8,308 nt of DNA from Nitrosomonas eutropha. Its GTDB lineage: Bacteria > Pseudomonadota > Gammaproteobacteria > Burkholderiales > Nitrosomonadaceae. Positions 1 through 6,908 of this stretch are shown one piece after another; the stretch's first letter is position 1, and the number at the start of each line of letters is the position of its first letter. The DNA is taken from assembly GCA_014584635.1 (NCBI GenBank), contig JACTML010000046.1:1-8308 (forward strand), given 5' to 3'. Below the pieces are notes generated by a model. The model worked only from the letters and a program-made list of their open reading frames with translations. It was not told where the DNA came from and searched no databases. Both the position numbers and the translations under genes were made by a program.

Positions 1-153
1 GGTTTCCTCCAGCGCCTTGAAGTCGTCGAGCGACATCATTACAACGGATTGTTCTCCGTTGCGTGTGATTATGATAGGTTCATGGTTATCGCAAACGCGA
101 TTCATGGTGTCGGCAAGTTTGGCTCTGGCAGTGCTGTAAGTGATAGCGTCCAT
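1..153 (-). CDS. yefM: Type II antitoxin, YefM/Phd family (partial, 3' end off the left edge)
   Basis: The first 51 codons of an antitoxin gene are present, starting with ATG at 151-153 and running off the window. The translation opens MDAITYSTARAKLADTMN and continues with features typical of YefM: an (I/V)TYS-AR-L motif, a HEPIIITRNGEQSVVMMS strand region and the LDDFKALEET helix (residues about 42-51). In this family the N-terminal half forms the dimeric DNA-binding fold, while the missing C-terminal half binds and neutralises a RelE/YoeB-type mRNA-cutting toxin and represses the operon. A GGAGAG ribosome binding site lies 5 bases before the ATG (minus strand). The partner toxin would be expected just past the left edge, but it cannot be seen here. 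The gene is divergent from the cytochrome-like gene at 241. Family identity is confident; toxin partnership is inferred. Confidence 0.85.
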   Translation of the reverse strand, partial: MDAITYSTARAKLADTMNRVCDNHEPIIITRNGEQSVVMMSLDDFKALEET

Positions 154-166
154 AAGGCTCTCCAGT

Positions 167-184
167 TGTACATTTATTTGTACG
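167..184. promoter_or_regulatory. Probable YefM autoregulatory operator: two TGTAC-core sites
   Basis: A perfect TGTACA hexamer at 167-172 is followed by TGTACG at 179-184, 12 bases centre to centre. The whole block is a near-palindrome of the form GTACA-N6-TGTAC when read on either strand. E. coli yefM-yoeB is known to be autorepressed through adjacent palindromes with TGTACA cores spaced about one helical turn apart. The position here, directly upstream of the antitoxin start and overlapping its likely -10 box, fits that role. Binding itself is inferred from sequence similarity and location. Confidence 0.65.
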
Positions 185-205
185 TTACATTCTACCAAAA
201 ATCAA
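177..205 (-). promoter_or_regulatory. Candidate sigma-70 promoter of the antitoxin gene
   Basis: On the minus strand, TTGATT (200-205) is separated by 17 bases from TACAAA (177-182). The -35 and -10 boxes match consensus at four of six positions each. The -10 overlaps the second TGTAC site of the operator, which would let the antitoxin block its own transcription. An alternative -10 (TAGAAT, minus strand, a few bases upstream) has no good -35 at normal spacing. This is a moderate prediction only. Confidence 0.4.
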
Positions 206-240
206 TGTCGGCACCTAACTTGTAAACAAAAGCAAACAAA

Positions 241-1107
241 ATGGGTATCCATCTGTTTTTAGTTCTGTTTTTTATCGGTTTCACCAGTCCGGTTTATGCA
301 CAGGCCAATGTAGTTGAGGCATCTATCGAATTCAGAAATCCGGACGGGCTCGTCAAATCTCTGAAGCCGGAAGAGCTGAATGCCCTCACTCAGCAGAAAA
401 CTTTGAAAGTTTTTGAAGTACACGAAGGCAGGGAGCGGCAATACCAAGTTTATCCGGCACAAGCCGTTTTTGATCAGGTGTTTGGTTCAGGCTGGCGAAC
501 AGCGGATGAAATCATCTTCACCTGTCAGGATGGCTACCAGCCTGGCATTCCGGTTGCGAAATTCCTCACTTACGATGCTTATCTTGCTGTTGCCAGCGCG
601 GACAACACACCCTTTACACTCAGTAACACACTCCAGAATCATGAAGTTGTCGCGCTGGGGCCCGCTTACCTGATATGGGACAACCTGAAATCCCCTGTTC
701 TACTTGATGAAGGCGCTTCTGATATGCCTTATCAGATTATCCGTATTGAGCTGGCTTCTTTTGCGGCACGTTTTGCAGGCATGTTTCCACCAGCTGGCGC
801 ATCTGCGGAAGCCCGGCAGGGGTTTCTGCATTTTCGCAAATACTGCATGGCATGCTATACGATCAATAGCCAGGGAGGTGATAAGGCACCCGAACTGAAT
901 TATCCGGTTAGCGTGACCGAATACTTCAAACCTGGATACCTGAAGCAATGGATAGATAACCCGGCCAGCCTGCGCTACAACACCACCATGCCAGCTCTGG
1001 CTGCAGCAATACCGGAACGGGAAAAGGTTATCGCAGAAATTATTGCCTATCTGACCGCCATGAGGGATGTGAAGCGCATGCCGCCTGCAGAAAGCAATAA
1101 GCCGTAA
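241..1107 (+). CDS. Exported c-type cytochrome-like protein with N-terminal SUOX-like domain and altered haem motif (CxxCY)
   Basis: This 288-residue protein has a signal peptide (hydrophobic residues 5-17, likely cleavage after VYA at residue 20), so it should act in the periplasm. The signal's n-region has no Lys or Arg, and no clear Shine-Dalgarno precedes the ATG; an in-frame TAA at 223-225 leaves no earlier start. Residues about 22-170 resemble the sulfite-oxidase/molybdopterin-binding fold, including a FTCQDGYQPGIP segment with Cys95; this assignment is an inference. Residues about 185-275 form a class I cytochrome c-like domain: an FRKYCMACY site (Cys202, Cys205), an INSQGG segment, and a TTMPAL motif whose Met250 is the expected distal ligand. 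The proximal His is replaced by Tyr206 (codon TAT, 856-858), one C-to-T step from CAT. Either haem is bound unusually, or the gene is losing function, or the base is an error. The gene is convergent with the next one, 13 bases apart. Confidence 0.75.
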   Translation: MGIHLFLVLFFIGFTSPVYAQANVVEASIEFRNPDGLVKSLKPEELNALTQQKTLKVFEVHEGRERQYQVYPAQAVFDQVFGSGWRTADEIIFTCQDGYQPGIPVAKFLTYDAYLAVASADNTPFTLSNTLQNHEVVALGPAYLIWDNLKSPVLLDEGASDMPYQIIRIELASFAARFAGMFPPAGASAEARQGFLHFRKYCMACYTINSQGGDKAPELNYPVSVTEYFKPGYLKQWIDNPASLRYNTTMPALAAAIPEREKVIAEIIAYLTAMRDVKRMPPAESNKP

Positions 1108-1120
1108 ACAACTCTGAAAA

Positions 1121-1822
1121 CTACTCTTTAAACCGAATATCGATCTTGCCATCTGTCACCTGAATATGCTCCACTCCATCGGCAAAGGATTTCCAGAAAC
1201 CTGGATCAATACCAAATTCACTCACCAGATCGATATTTTTTAATCCGCCCAGCCAGGCATTGGGAATGGGAACTCCCATGATGCTGACGCCCTTGAGGAT
1301 GATAACGGGTTTATCGTTGCGATAGGCCATGCCAAGACCGGCGTTCAAACGCAGCGTTTTTCCTCCCAGTACCGGAAAATCTTCTTCCAACGGCAGCAGC
1401 AGTTTGGCACTGACCAACTCATCTGAAAAATCAATCGCCAGTTTCTGCGCCAGATCAGTATTTTTGGCCAGTAACGCATTGACTTCCCGTTCAGTAAAAC
1501 TGATTTCGCGTTTGGCGCCTTGTTCGGAATAGGCTTCCGGCTTTAGAAAACCATCTTGACCAACTTCATCCTGGTGTTGATTGCTCTTGTTCACCTGCTG
1601 CCGCGGCGAGGTAAATGAAAAGCCGATTGCGTGCAGCTTCTGCTGCAAGGTCTTTTCTTCCTTTGCGCTTAGTTCAACCGGTTCAAAGGAGGAAACGAAG
1701 ATATATGTTTTGAGTACCCAGTAAGTTCCGGCCACAGTTAGCACCATCGTAGCCAGAACAATCAACAATACATGTGACCAGTGCATGCCCGTTCCCTTAT
1801 CCAGATTTTCAGTCGAGTTCAT
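1121..1822 (-). CDS. Membrane-anchored protein of unknown function
   Basis: The protein has 233 residues if it starts at ATG 1820-1822. That start has GGA five bases upstream and lies about 23 bases past a perfect TATAAT. A GTG at 1834 (237 residues) has no ribosome site, and an ATG at 1786 (221 residues, with AAGGGA upstream) is a real alternative. It has one membrane helix near the N terminus (about residues 17-37), then FEPVELSAKEE, a polar low-conservation linker (about 70-105), and a compact C-terminal domain with FTEREVNALL (109-118) and an LKGVSIMGVPIPNAWLGG stretch. The layout, an N-terminal anchor plus an outward-facing domain with an 'FTEREVNALL' helix, loosely recalls the YpmS/DUF2140 group. 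From memory, similar proteins are sometimes labelled arginine N-succinyltransferase, but I see no acyltransferase features that support that name. It is probably periplasmic. Function is unknown. Confidence 0.75.
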   Translation of the reverse strand: MNSTENLDKGTGMHWSHVLLIVLATMVLTVAGTYWVLKTYIFVSSFEPVELSAKEEKTLQQKLHAIGFSFTSPRQQVNKSNQHQDEVGQDGFLKPEAYSEQGAKREISFTEREVNALLAKNTDLAQKLAIDFSDELVSAKLLLPLEEDFPVLGGKTLRLNAGLGMAYRNDKPVIILKGVSIMGVPIPNAWLGGLKNIDLVSEFGIDPGFWKSFADGVEHIQVTDGKIDIRFKE

Positions 1823-1851
1823 TTCTATCCACACAAATTATTCAGACAAAA

Positions 1852-1857
1852 ATTATA
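1852..1857 (-). promoter_or_regulatory. -10 box (TATAAT) for the membrane-anchored protein gene
   Basis: A perfect TATAAT lies on the minus strand, preceded by GGT. Transcription would begin near 1845, giving a 5' leader of about 23 bases to the ATG at 1822. No convincing -35 box sits at 16-18 bases (an A/T-rich CATTTT is there), so the promoter may be weak or assisted by an activator. Confidence 0.45.
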
Positions 1858-1977
1858 ACCTGCCCCTGTTACAAAAAATGGCGAATTCAGGGATAAAGCA
1901 TAACTGCAAGGTACAGGGTTTACTGAGAAGCAATTCTTTTTGCTCAATCAAAATTGCAAAAATCGGCTTAATCACTG

Positions 1978-2035
1978 GATTTGATCGCAAATCTCTGTAA
2001 CATGATTTCTTTTTATTTGATTTATCGCAAATAAA
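1978..2035. repeat. Pair of related A/T-rich palindromes upstream of the antiporter gene
   Basis: The first palindrome, 1978-1993, is GATTTG-atcg-CAAATC with 6-base arms. The second, 2012-2035, is TTTATTTG-atttatcg-CAAATAAA with 8-base arms. Both contain ATTTG on the left and the identical 9-mer ATCGCAAAT on the right (1984-1992 and 2024-2032), exactly 40 bases apart, close to four helical turns. The second ends 6 bases before the antiporter ATG and covers the place where a ribosome site would be; only a weak AAAG is seen there. They may be twin operator sites or RNA hairpins controlling translation; both roles are inference. Confidence 0.6.
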
Positions 2036-2041
2036 GCTGTT

Positions 2042-3841
2042 ATGACATTGGATTTAGGCACCATTTTGACGTTGCTGCTGGTTATTGGTTTTCTCGCGCA
2101 ATGGTTGGGCTGGCGCGTTCATCTGCCAGCAATCTTGCCTCTTTTATTGATCGGCATTGTATTGGGGCCGGTAACCGGCTGGTTTAATCCTGATGAAACA
2201 CTGGAGCCTTTGCTGTTTCCTGCTGTCTCGCTTGCAGTAGCTATCATCCTGTTTGAAGGCAGCCTGACTCTGCGTTTTTCCGAATTACATGAAATCGGGC
2301 GCGCTGTTCACGGCATGATTACTTATGGTGCAGCACTGGCTGTTCTCATGCTGACCATAGCAGCACGCTGGATTGCAGACCTCCCCTGGGGAGTCGCATT
2401 TTTATTCGGCGCGCTAACCTGTATCACCGGTCCAACCGTGATTCAGCCAATGCTGCGGACTTTACGTCCGACAGCGCGTATTGCTAATGCCTTGCGCTGG
2501 GAGGGAATTATTCTCGATCCATTCGGCGCCGTATTTGGTGTACTGGTATTTCAGGCTATCGTAACGCAGCTGGAAGAACACTCCCTGGCTATATTTATCA
2601 CCATGGTTGCGGTTGGCATCGCAGCAGGATTGGCTGCTGCAGCAATCTTGGCTTTCTTCATCTATCAGCAATGGATTCCGGAATACCTGCAGAACTACGC
2701 CACGCTTGCCGCCGTACTGGGTACATTTACCTTGTCGGATGCGCTCATCAATGAATCTGGTCTGTTGGCGGTTACAGTCATGGGGGTTGCCCTTGGCAAT
2801 ATAAATGCCATACACATTGATCGCATCATGTCTTTCAAGGAAGATCTGTCTACTCTGCTCGTATCGGTATTGTTCGTAATATTGTCAGCACGCCTTGAAT
2901 GGCCATTACCGGACGGCATGTTATGGGCCGGCATTCTGATATTTCTGGTCGCGCAAATTATTATTCGTCCGCTCTCGATATTCGTTGCCACACTGGGCAG
3001 CCAGCTCAGTTGGCATGAGCGCGCCCTGCTCGGTTTTGTTTCGCCACGCGGCGTAGTTGCCGCAGCAGTTTCTTCACTGTTCGCATTGCGTCTGGATAAT
3101 CTGGGTATAGAAGGTGCGAATGCCCTGGTACCCCTGGTATTTATCCTGATTATTGGTACGGTAATTTTACAAAGCGCAGTAGCACGCCCCTTGGCACGCT
3201 TGCTGGATGTGGCTGCACCGGAGCCTAACGGCGTACTGATTTTCGGATCTGATCCTGCAGCGCGAGCAATTGCCACCGCACTGAATCAGCAAAAGATTGA
3301 CGTCATACTTGCGGATGATAACTGGAACGCCATCAGCCAGGCACGCATGGAGGGATTGAAAACATTCTTTGGCAATCCCACTTCGAGAAATGCGGAACTA
3401 CACCTGGATTTGACTCCGATTGGTTATTTTCTGGCGATTTCCGGTCGCCGGGAACTTAACTATCTGGCGTGCCTGCATTATCGTGAAGAGCTGGAGCGCG
3501 AGGCAGTCTACCGCATGCGTGTGCTGGGGCCGAATGACGCCACAAGCCGTCAGATGTTTGCAGACAAGCTGCACAGCAAAGTGTTATTTGATCAAGACAT
3601 GACACAACTCAAATTCAACGAGCTGCTCGCACAAGGATGGACAATCAAATCCAATGCGCTGACAAATGTGTTTGGCTGGCCTGAATTCCAGGCGCAACAC
3701 GGCAAAGGCACGGTTTTACTCTTTGGTATTGACCCTGCCGGAAAACTGAAAATTGCAAACGACACACATAAAACAGACCCCAAAACCGGCTGGACCGTCA
3801 TCGCACTGGTGCCGCCTTCGCATGACAAAGTGGATCAGTGA
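2042..3841 (+). CDS. CPA1-family Na+(K+)/H+ antiporter with C-terminal TrkA-N/RCK-like domain
   Basis: This 599-residue inner-membrane protein should exchange cations for protons and so set cytoplasmic pH and salt balance. Residues 1 to about 385 hold roughly a dozen hydrophobic helices. The family's unwound-helix motif is seen as TGPTVI (129-134), and the ion-site helix as EGIILDPFGAV (154-164), with Glu154 and Asp159 as candidate ion-binding acids. A later SPRGVVAAAVSSLFALRL segment matches the conserved Arg helix of the family. From about residue 396, NGVLIFGSDPAARAIA begins a Rossmann-type domain like TrkA-N (RCK), and the last 100 residues form a further soluble regulatory part ending GWTVIALVPPS. 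This suggests gating by a nucleotide or ligand. The first Met begins a natural N-terminal helix. The ribosome site is weak. Which cation is moved cannot be read from sequence. It is followed by lon in the same direction after 230 bases, so co-transcription is possible but lon has its own promoter. Confidence 0.9.
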   Translation: MTLDLGTILTLLLVIGFLAQWLGWRVHLPAILPLLLIGIVLGPVTGWFNPDETLEPLLFPAVSLAVAIILFEGSLTLRFSELHEIGRAVHGMITYGAALAVLMLTIAARWIADLPWGVAFLFGALTCITGPTVIQPMLRTLRPTARIANALRWEGIILDPFGAVFGVLVFQAIVTQLEEHSLAIFITMVAVGIAAGLAAAAILAFFIYQQWIPEYLQNYATLAAVLGTFTLSDALINESGLLAVTVMGVALGNINAIHIDRIMSFKEDLSTLLVSVLFVILSARLEWPLPDGMLWAGILIFLVAQIIIRPLSIFVATLGSQLSWHERALLGFVSPRGVVAAAVSSLFALRLDNLGIEGANALVPLVFILIIGTVILQSAVARPLARLLDVAAPEPNGVLIFGSDPAARAIATALNQQKIDVILADDNWNAISQARMEGLKTFFGNPTSRNAELHLDLTPIGYFLAISGRRELNYLACLHYREELEREAVYRMRVLGPNDATSRQMFADKLHSKVLFDQDMTQLKFNELLAQGWTIKSNALTNVFGWPEFQAQHGKGTVLLFGIDPAGKLKIANDTHKTDPKTGWTVIALVPPSHDKVDQ

Positions 3842-4009
3842 CAGTAACAAAATTACCGCAACCCTGTTGCTCTCCCTCTTTACCACTCATGCATCGAATT
3901 CATGGCAAAGCACCATATCCTTTTATGATCAACTCTTGCCACGGATCCATTGATACGCCTGCAAAAAAATGACAAGTAGCTGATTCATCGTTTATTTTTC
4001 GTACATTCC

Positions 4010-4039
4010 CTTGAAATTCTGCTGAAACACTCAACATTG
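4010..4039 (+). promoter_or_regulatory. Heat-shock (sigma-32-like) promoter of lon
   Basis: CTTGAAA at 4010-4016 matches the sigma-32 -35 consensus exactly. After 15 bases, CAACATTG at 4032-4039 matches the CCCCATnT-type -10 at its key C, CAT positions. Transcription would start near 4046, leaving a short leader before the GAGAGGAAG ribosome site and the ATG at 4072. lon is a classical heat-shock gene in proteobacteria, so signal and gene agree. No comparable sigma-70 -10 box is seen at proper spacing. The rest of the 3842-4071 spacer shows no terminator or other clear element. Confidence 0.6.
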
Positions 4040-4071
4040 AGATCAGTTAATTATTCCTGAGAGGAAGTACC

Positions 4072-6444
4072 ATGGAACAATCTGTTACTGCACCGTTTGA
4101 ACTGCCTGTTGACGTTATCGCCCTGATACCCATACGTAATGTCGTGCTGTTTCCCCATGTCGTCATGCCTGTTACGGTTGGCCGGGTGCGCTCAATTGCA
4201 TCCATTCAGCATGCCTTGCAGGCAAAAGCACCCGTCGGTATCGTGCTGCAGGAAGACCCCACGGTTGAAGAACCCGGATCAGATGCACTATGTTCGATCG
4301 GTACCATTGCCAGTGTGGTGCGTCACATCATGTCAGAGGATGGCACACATCATGCCGTCTGCCTGGGTACTGAGCGTTTCCGAATTACAGAACTTGTTGA
4401 AGGTTATCCTTTTATTGCTGCCCGGATACAGCGTATCCCGGAAATAACACCGGATACTGCGCAAGTGGAAGCACTTACACTGCAGCTGCGTGAACGTGCC
4501 ATGGAAGTTTTATCGCTACTGCCCGGGGTACCCGCTGAATTGGCACACGCATTACAAGTTACTCGCGCTCCTTCTGATCTGGCAGATATCACCGCCAGCC
4601 TGCTTGATACTGAAGTCGCCGAAAGACAGGCACTGCTGGAAACAATCGATATTGAAGAACGTTTACACAAAGTGTTGCAAATTCTGGCACGGCGCATCGA
4701 AGTCCTGCGCCTCTCCCAGGAGATTGGCGAGCGCACCAAGGAGCAGATGGAAGATCGTGAGCGCAAATTCCTGTTACGTGAACAAATGAAAGCAATTCAG
4801 AAAGAGCTGGGTGAGGAAGGTGAAAATGATCAGGAAATCGCCAAACTAGACGAGGCTATCACTGCAGCCGGTATGCCGGAGGACATCGAGCAGCAAACAC
4901 GCAAGGAATTGCAGCGCTTGCAGCGCATGCCGGCTGCCTCCAGCGAATTCTCCATGCTGCACACATATCTGGAATGGATGACAGAATTGCCGTGGAAATT
5001 ACCGGAGGAAAAGCCGATCGATCTGAGTGCTGCCCGTGAAATACTCGAAGCTGACCATTTTGGATTAGCGCGTATCAAACAGCGCATCATTGAGTTCCTG
5101 GCTGTGCAAAAGCTGAAACCACAAGGGCGCGCACCCATTCTTTGCTTTGTCGGCCCGCCTGGTGTGGGAAAAACATCGCTTGGCCAGAGTATTGCCCGCG
5201 CATTACAGCGTCCATTTGTCCGGGTATCTCTGGGAGGGGTGCACGATGAGGCCGAAATGCGTGGTCACCGCCGCACTTATATTGGCGCCATGCCGGGTAA
5301 TATCGTGCAGAGTTTACGCAAGGCCGGCGCACGTAACTGTGTAATGATGCTGGATGAAATCGACAAAATGACCGCCAGTGCGCATGGTGACCCATCCGCA
5401 GCACTGCTGGAAATTCTTGATCCGGAACAGAATGCGACATTCCGCGATAATTATCTTGGCGTACCATTTGATTTAAGCCGGGTTGTTTTTATCGCAACCG
5501 CCAATGTTATCGATCAGGTCTCACCACCTGTACGCGATCGCATGGAAATTATTGATCTGCCGGGCTATACACCGGAAGAGAAACTGCAAATTGCGCAACG
5601 CTATCTGGTACAGCGACAAAGCAAAGCCAATGGTCTGCAGGCTGATCAATGTGTACTATTGCCTGATGCTCTGCAAAGTATTATTGCCAACTACACCCGG
5701 GAAGCAGGCGTGCGTCAGTTTGAACGTGAAATTGGTCGCATTATGCGCCATGCTGCTCTGCAAATCGCGCAAGGTGAACAACAACAGGTACAAATTGATG
5801 CTGCCAATTTAGCCGATATTCTGGGTCCGGAAAAATATGAACACGAGCTGGCACTGCGCACCGGTTTACCGGGCGTCGCAACAGGCCTGGCGTGGACACC
5901 CGTGGGCGGTGATATCTTATTTATCGAGGCCACCCGCGTGAATGGCAGTGGTCGCCTGATCCTGACTGGACAACTGGGGGATGTAATGAAGGAAAGCGCT
6001 CAAGCAGCCCTTACGCTGGTCAAGACACACGCCGCGTATTTGAACATTCCAGCTTCAATGTTTGATGGCTTCGATGTGCATTTACATGTACCGGCCGGCG
6101 CTATTCCCAAAGACGGCCCCAGTGCCGGGGTAGCCATGTTTACTGCGCTGGCTTCACTGTTCATCAATCAGCCGGTACGACATGATGTCGCAATGACAGG
6201 CGAAATCAGTTTGCGCGGTCTGGTTCTGCCAGTGGGCGGCATCAAGGAAAAAATTCTGGCTGCACAGCGTGCCGGAATTCAAACCGTCCTGCTGCCTGCC
6301 CGGAACAGGAAAGATCTGCACGATGTCCCGGAAGCCACACGTGCCGCCATGCAATTTGTTTTTCTGGAAACTGTTGATGACGCCATTCGGGCCGCCCTGA
6401 ATGATGCCATTAACCCATTACGAGAAATCATGGCTAAACTATAA
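4072..6444 (+). CDS. lon: ATP-dependent Lon protease (LonA, endopeptidase La)
   Basis: This is a complete 790-residue LonA, close to the usual 780-810. Lon is a cytoplasmic homohexamer that unfolds and degrades damaged proteins and short-lived regulators using ATP. Domains in order: N-terminal substrate-recognition LON domain (about 13-205, with [17 protein letters not shown] near its start), a charged helical coiled-coil region (about 205-310), an AAA+ module with Walker [10 protein letters not shown] (361-369, Lys367) and Walker [11 protein letters not shown] (424-433, Asp428/Glu429), and the C-terminal protease domain. The catalytic Ser684 lies in [10 protein letters not shown]; the partner Lys is in the GIKEK motif (723-727). 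All key residues are intact. The ATG follows AGGA with 6-base spacing and a heat-shock-like promoter. Its neighbours are an antiporter and purA rather than the usual clpX or hupB, so it could be a second Lon copy; that is inference. Confidence 0.96.
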   Translation: MEQSVTAPFELPVDVIALIPIRNVVLFPHVVMPVTVGRVRSIASIQHALQAKAPVGIVLQEDPTVEEPGSDALCSIGTIASVVRHIMSEDGTHHAVCLGTERFRITELVEGYPFIAARIQRIPEITPDTAQVEALTLQLRERAMEVLSLLPGVPAELAHALQVTRAPSDLADITASLLDTEVAERQALLETIDIEERLHKVLQILARRIEVLRLSQEIGERTKEQMEDRERKFLLREQMKAIQKELGEEGENDQEIAKLDEAITAAGMPEDIEQQTRKELQRLQRMPAASSEFSMLHTYLEWMTELPWKLPEEKPIDLSAAREILEADHFGLARIKQRIIEFLAVQKLKPQGRAPILCFVGPPGVGKTSLGQSIARALQRPFVRVSLGGVHDEAEMRGHRRTYIGAMPGNIVQSLRKAGARNCVMMLDEIDKMTASAHGDPSAALLEILDPEQNATFRDNYLGVPFDLSRVVFIATANVIDQVSPPVRDRMEIIDLPGYTPEEKLQIAQRYLVQRQSKANGLQADQCVLLPDALQSIIANYTREAGVRQFEREIGRIMRHAALQIAQGEQQQVQIDAANLADILGPEKYEHELALRTGLPGVATGLAWTPVGGDILFIEATRVNGSGRLILTGQLGDVMKESAQAALTLVKTHAAYLNIPASMFDGFDVHLHVPAGAIPKDGPSAGVAMFTALASLFINQPVRHDVAMTGEISLRGLVLPVGGIKEKILAAQRAGIQTVLLPARNRKDLHDVPEATRAAMQFVFLETVDDAIRAALNDAINPLREIMAKL

Positions 6445-6462
6445 TGTTCTGAGCAATCAGAT

Positions 6463-6518
6463 TTCATAGGAGCCTGTTCAAAAGCCCACTAAAGGGGGCA
6501 TTAACAGGTTCCTATGAG
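6463..6518. repeat. Long imperfect inverted repeat (56 bases) after lon, possibly a MITE-like or REP-like element
   Basis: The outer arms CATAGGAGCCTGTT (6465-6478) and AACAGGTTCCTATG (6503-6516) pair over 14 positions with a single G-U. One more T-A pair and a wobble extend the stem to 6463/6518. An inner stem GCCC (6484-6487) with GGGC (6496-6499) caps the hairpin. No U-run follows (the next bases are CGCAATAACG), so it is a poor intrinsic terminator. It sits 18 bases after the lon stop and 33 before the next ATG. It could stabilise the lon mRNA 3' end, separate expression of lon and the downstream gene, or be a small mobile or dispersed repeat. Only the structure is certain. Confidence 0.75.
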
Positions 6519-6551
6519 CGCAATAACGTTCTGCCTTACAGGAAAATAAAA

Positions 6552-6869
6552 ATGAAATTTATTATCACGGCTTTATTGTTAGCGGCTGCTCCTGTTTTAT
6601 CCGCAGCCGAGGATTTATCCGGCTTGCAGCGGCAAACCAATACGGCTTATGAGCAAATGAAACAAGCGGAAAAACAGGCTGGCGAAGCAAAAAAGGAATT
6701 ACAGATCAAGCAGGATAATTTGCGTTACTACCAGGAGAAAGTAGCTGAAACAGAAAAAGAATTTCAGGCGGCACAACAAGCTTTACAAAATACTGAAGAA
6801 AATCTGTCAGCTGCAAAAAAAAGATGGAATGACTACTCTGAAGAACTCTACCAGAAATGGCGCCAATAA
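6552..6869 (+). CDS. Small secreted coiled-coil protein of unknown function
   Basis: This 105-residue protein begins with a classic signal peptide (MKF, hydrophobic 4-16, cleavage likely after VLSA at residue 18). The mature part of about 87 residues is almost all predicted helix, rich in Glu, Gln, Lys and Ala with heptad-like spacing from about residue 25 to 100 and no Cys. It ends in an aromatic, basic tail (YQKWRQ). Such features suggest a periplasmic or outer-membrane-associated coiled-coil protein, perhaps oligomeric, but I recognise no family and assign no function. AGGA lies 8 bases before the ATG, a reasonable ribosome site. It follows lon by 107 bases in the same direction with a large hairpin in between, so it may be read through from lon or have its own promoter. 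It is convergent with purA. Confidence 0.75.
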   Translation: MKFIITALLLAAAPVLSAAEDLSGLQRQTNTAYEQMKQAEKQAGEAKKELQIKQDNLRYYQEKVAETEKEFQAAQQALQNTEENLSAAKKRWNDYSEELYQKWRQ

Positions 6870-6887
6870 AAATAAGGGAATAAAACA

Positions 6888-6908
6888 ATGCTGGATAACT
6901 GTAGTTAG
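6888..6908 (+). other. Six-codon mini-ORF with a ribosome site; probably a decayed gene start or chance
   Basis: AAGGGA at 6874-6879 lies 8 bases before an ATG (6888) that opens MLDNCS and then stops at TAG (6906-6908). The stop codon falls inside the left arm and loop of the hairpin at 6899-6919. It could be the remnant of a gene that once followed the coiled-coil gene, or a chance arrangement. There is no evidence that it is translated. Confidence 0.15.

Noticed and set aside
224..241. Repeated AAACAAAA motif before the cytochrome ATG as a regulatory site
   Set aside because: Two 8-base A-rich copies 10 bases apart are easily explained by chance in an A-rich leader; noted only as part of the weak ribosome-site region.
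1108..1120. Terminator between the convergent cytochrome and membrane-protein genes
   Set aside because: Only 13 bases separate the stops and no hairpin with a T-run is visible there.
700..1152. 150-residue open frame antisense to the cytochrome-like gene
   Set aside because: It mirrors the real gene, spans the convergent junction, and has a composition unlike a natural protein.
2695..3276. 193-residue open frame antisense to the antiporter gene
   Set aside because: It is a low-complexity, Arg/Ser/Thr-rich shadow of a clearly coding antiporter gene, with no recognisable domain or ribosome site.
3842..4009. Small RNA or extra gene between the antiporter and lon
   Set aside because: No promoter-terminator pair, strong hairpin or coding signal was found; the open frame there is an extension of a shadow of the antiporter gene.
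6463..6518. Intrinsic terminator for lon
   Set aside because: The hairpin is strong but no U-run follows it on either strand, so it was listed as a repeat instead.
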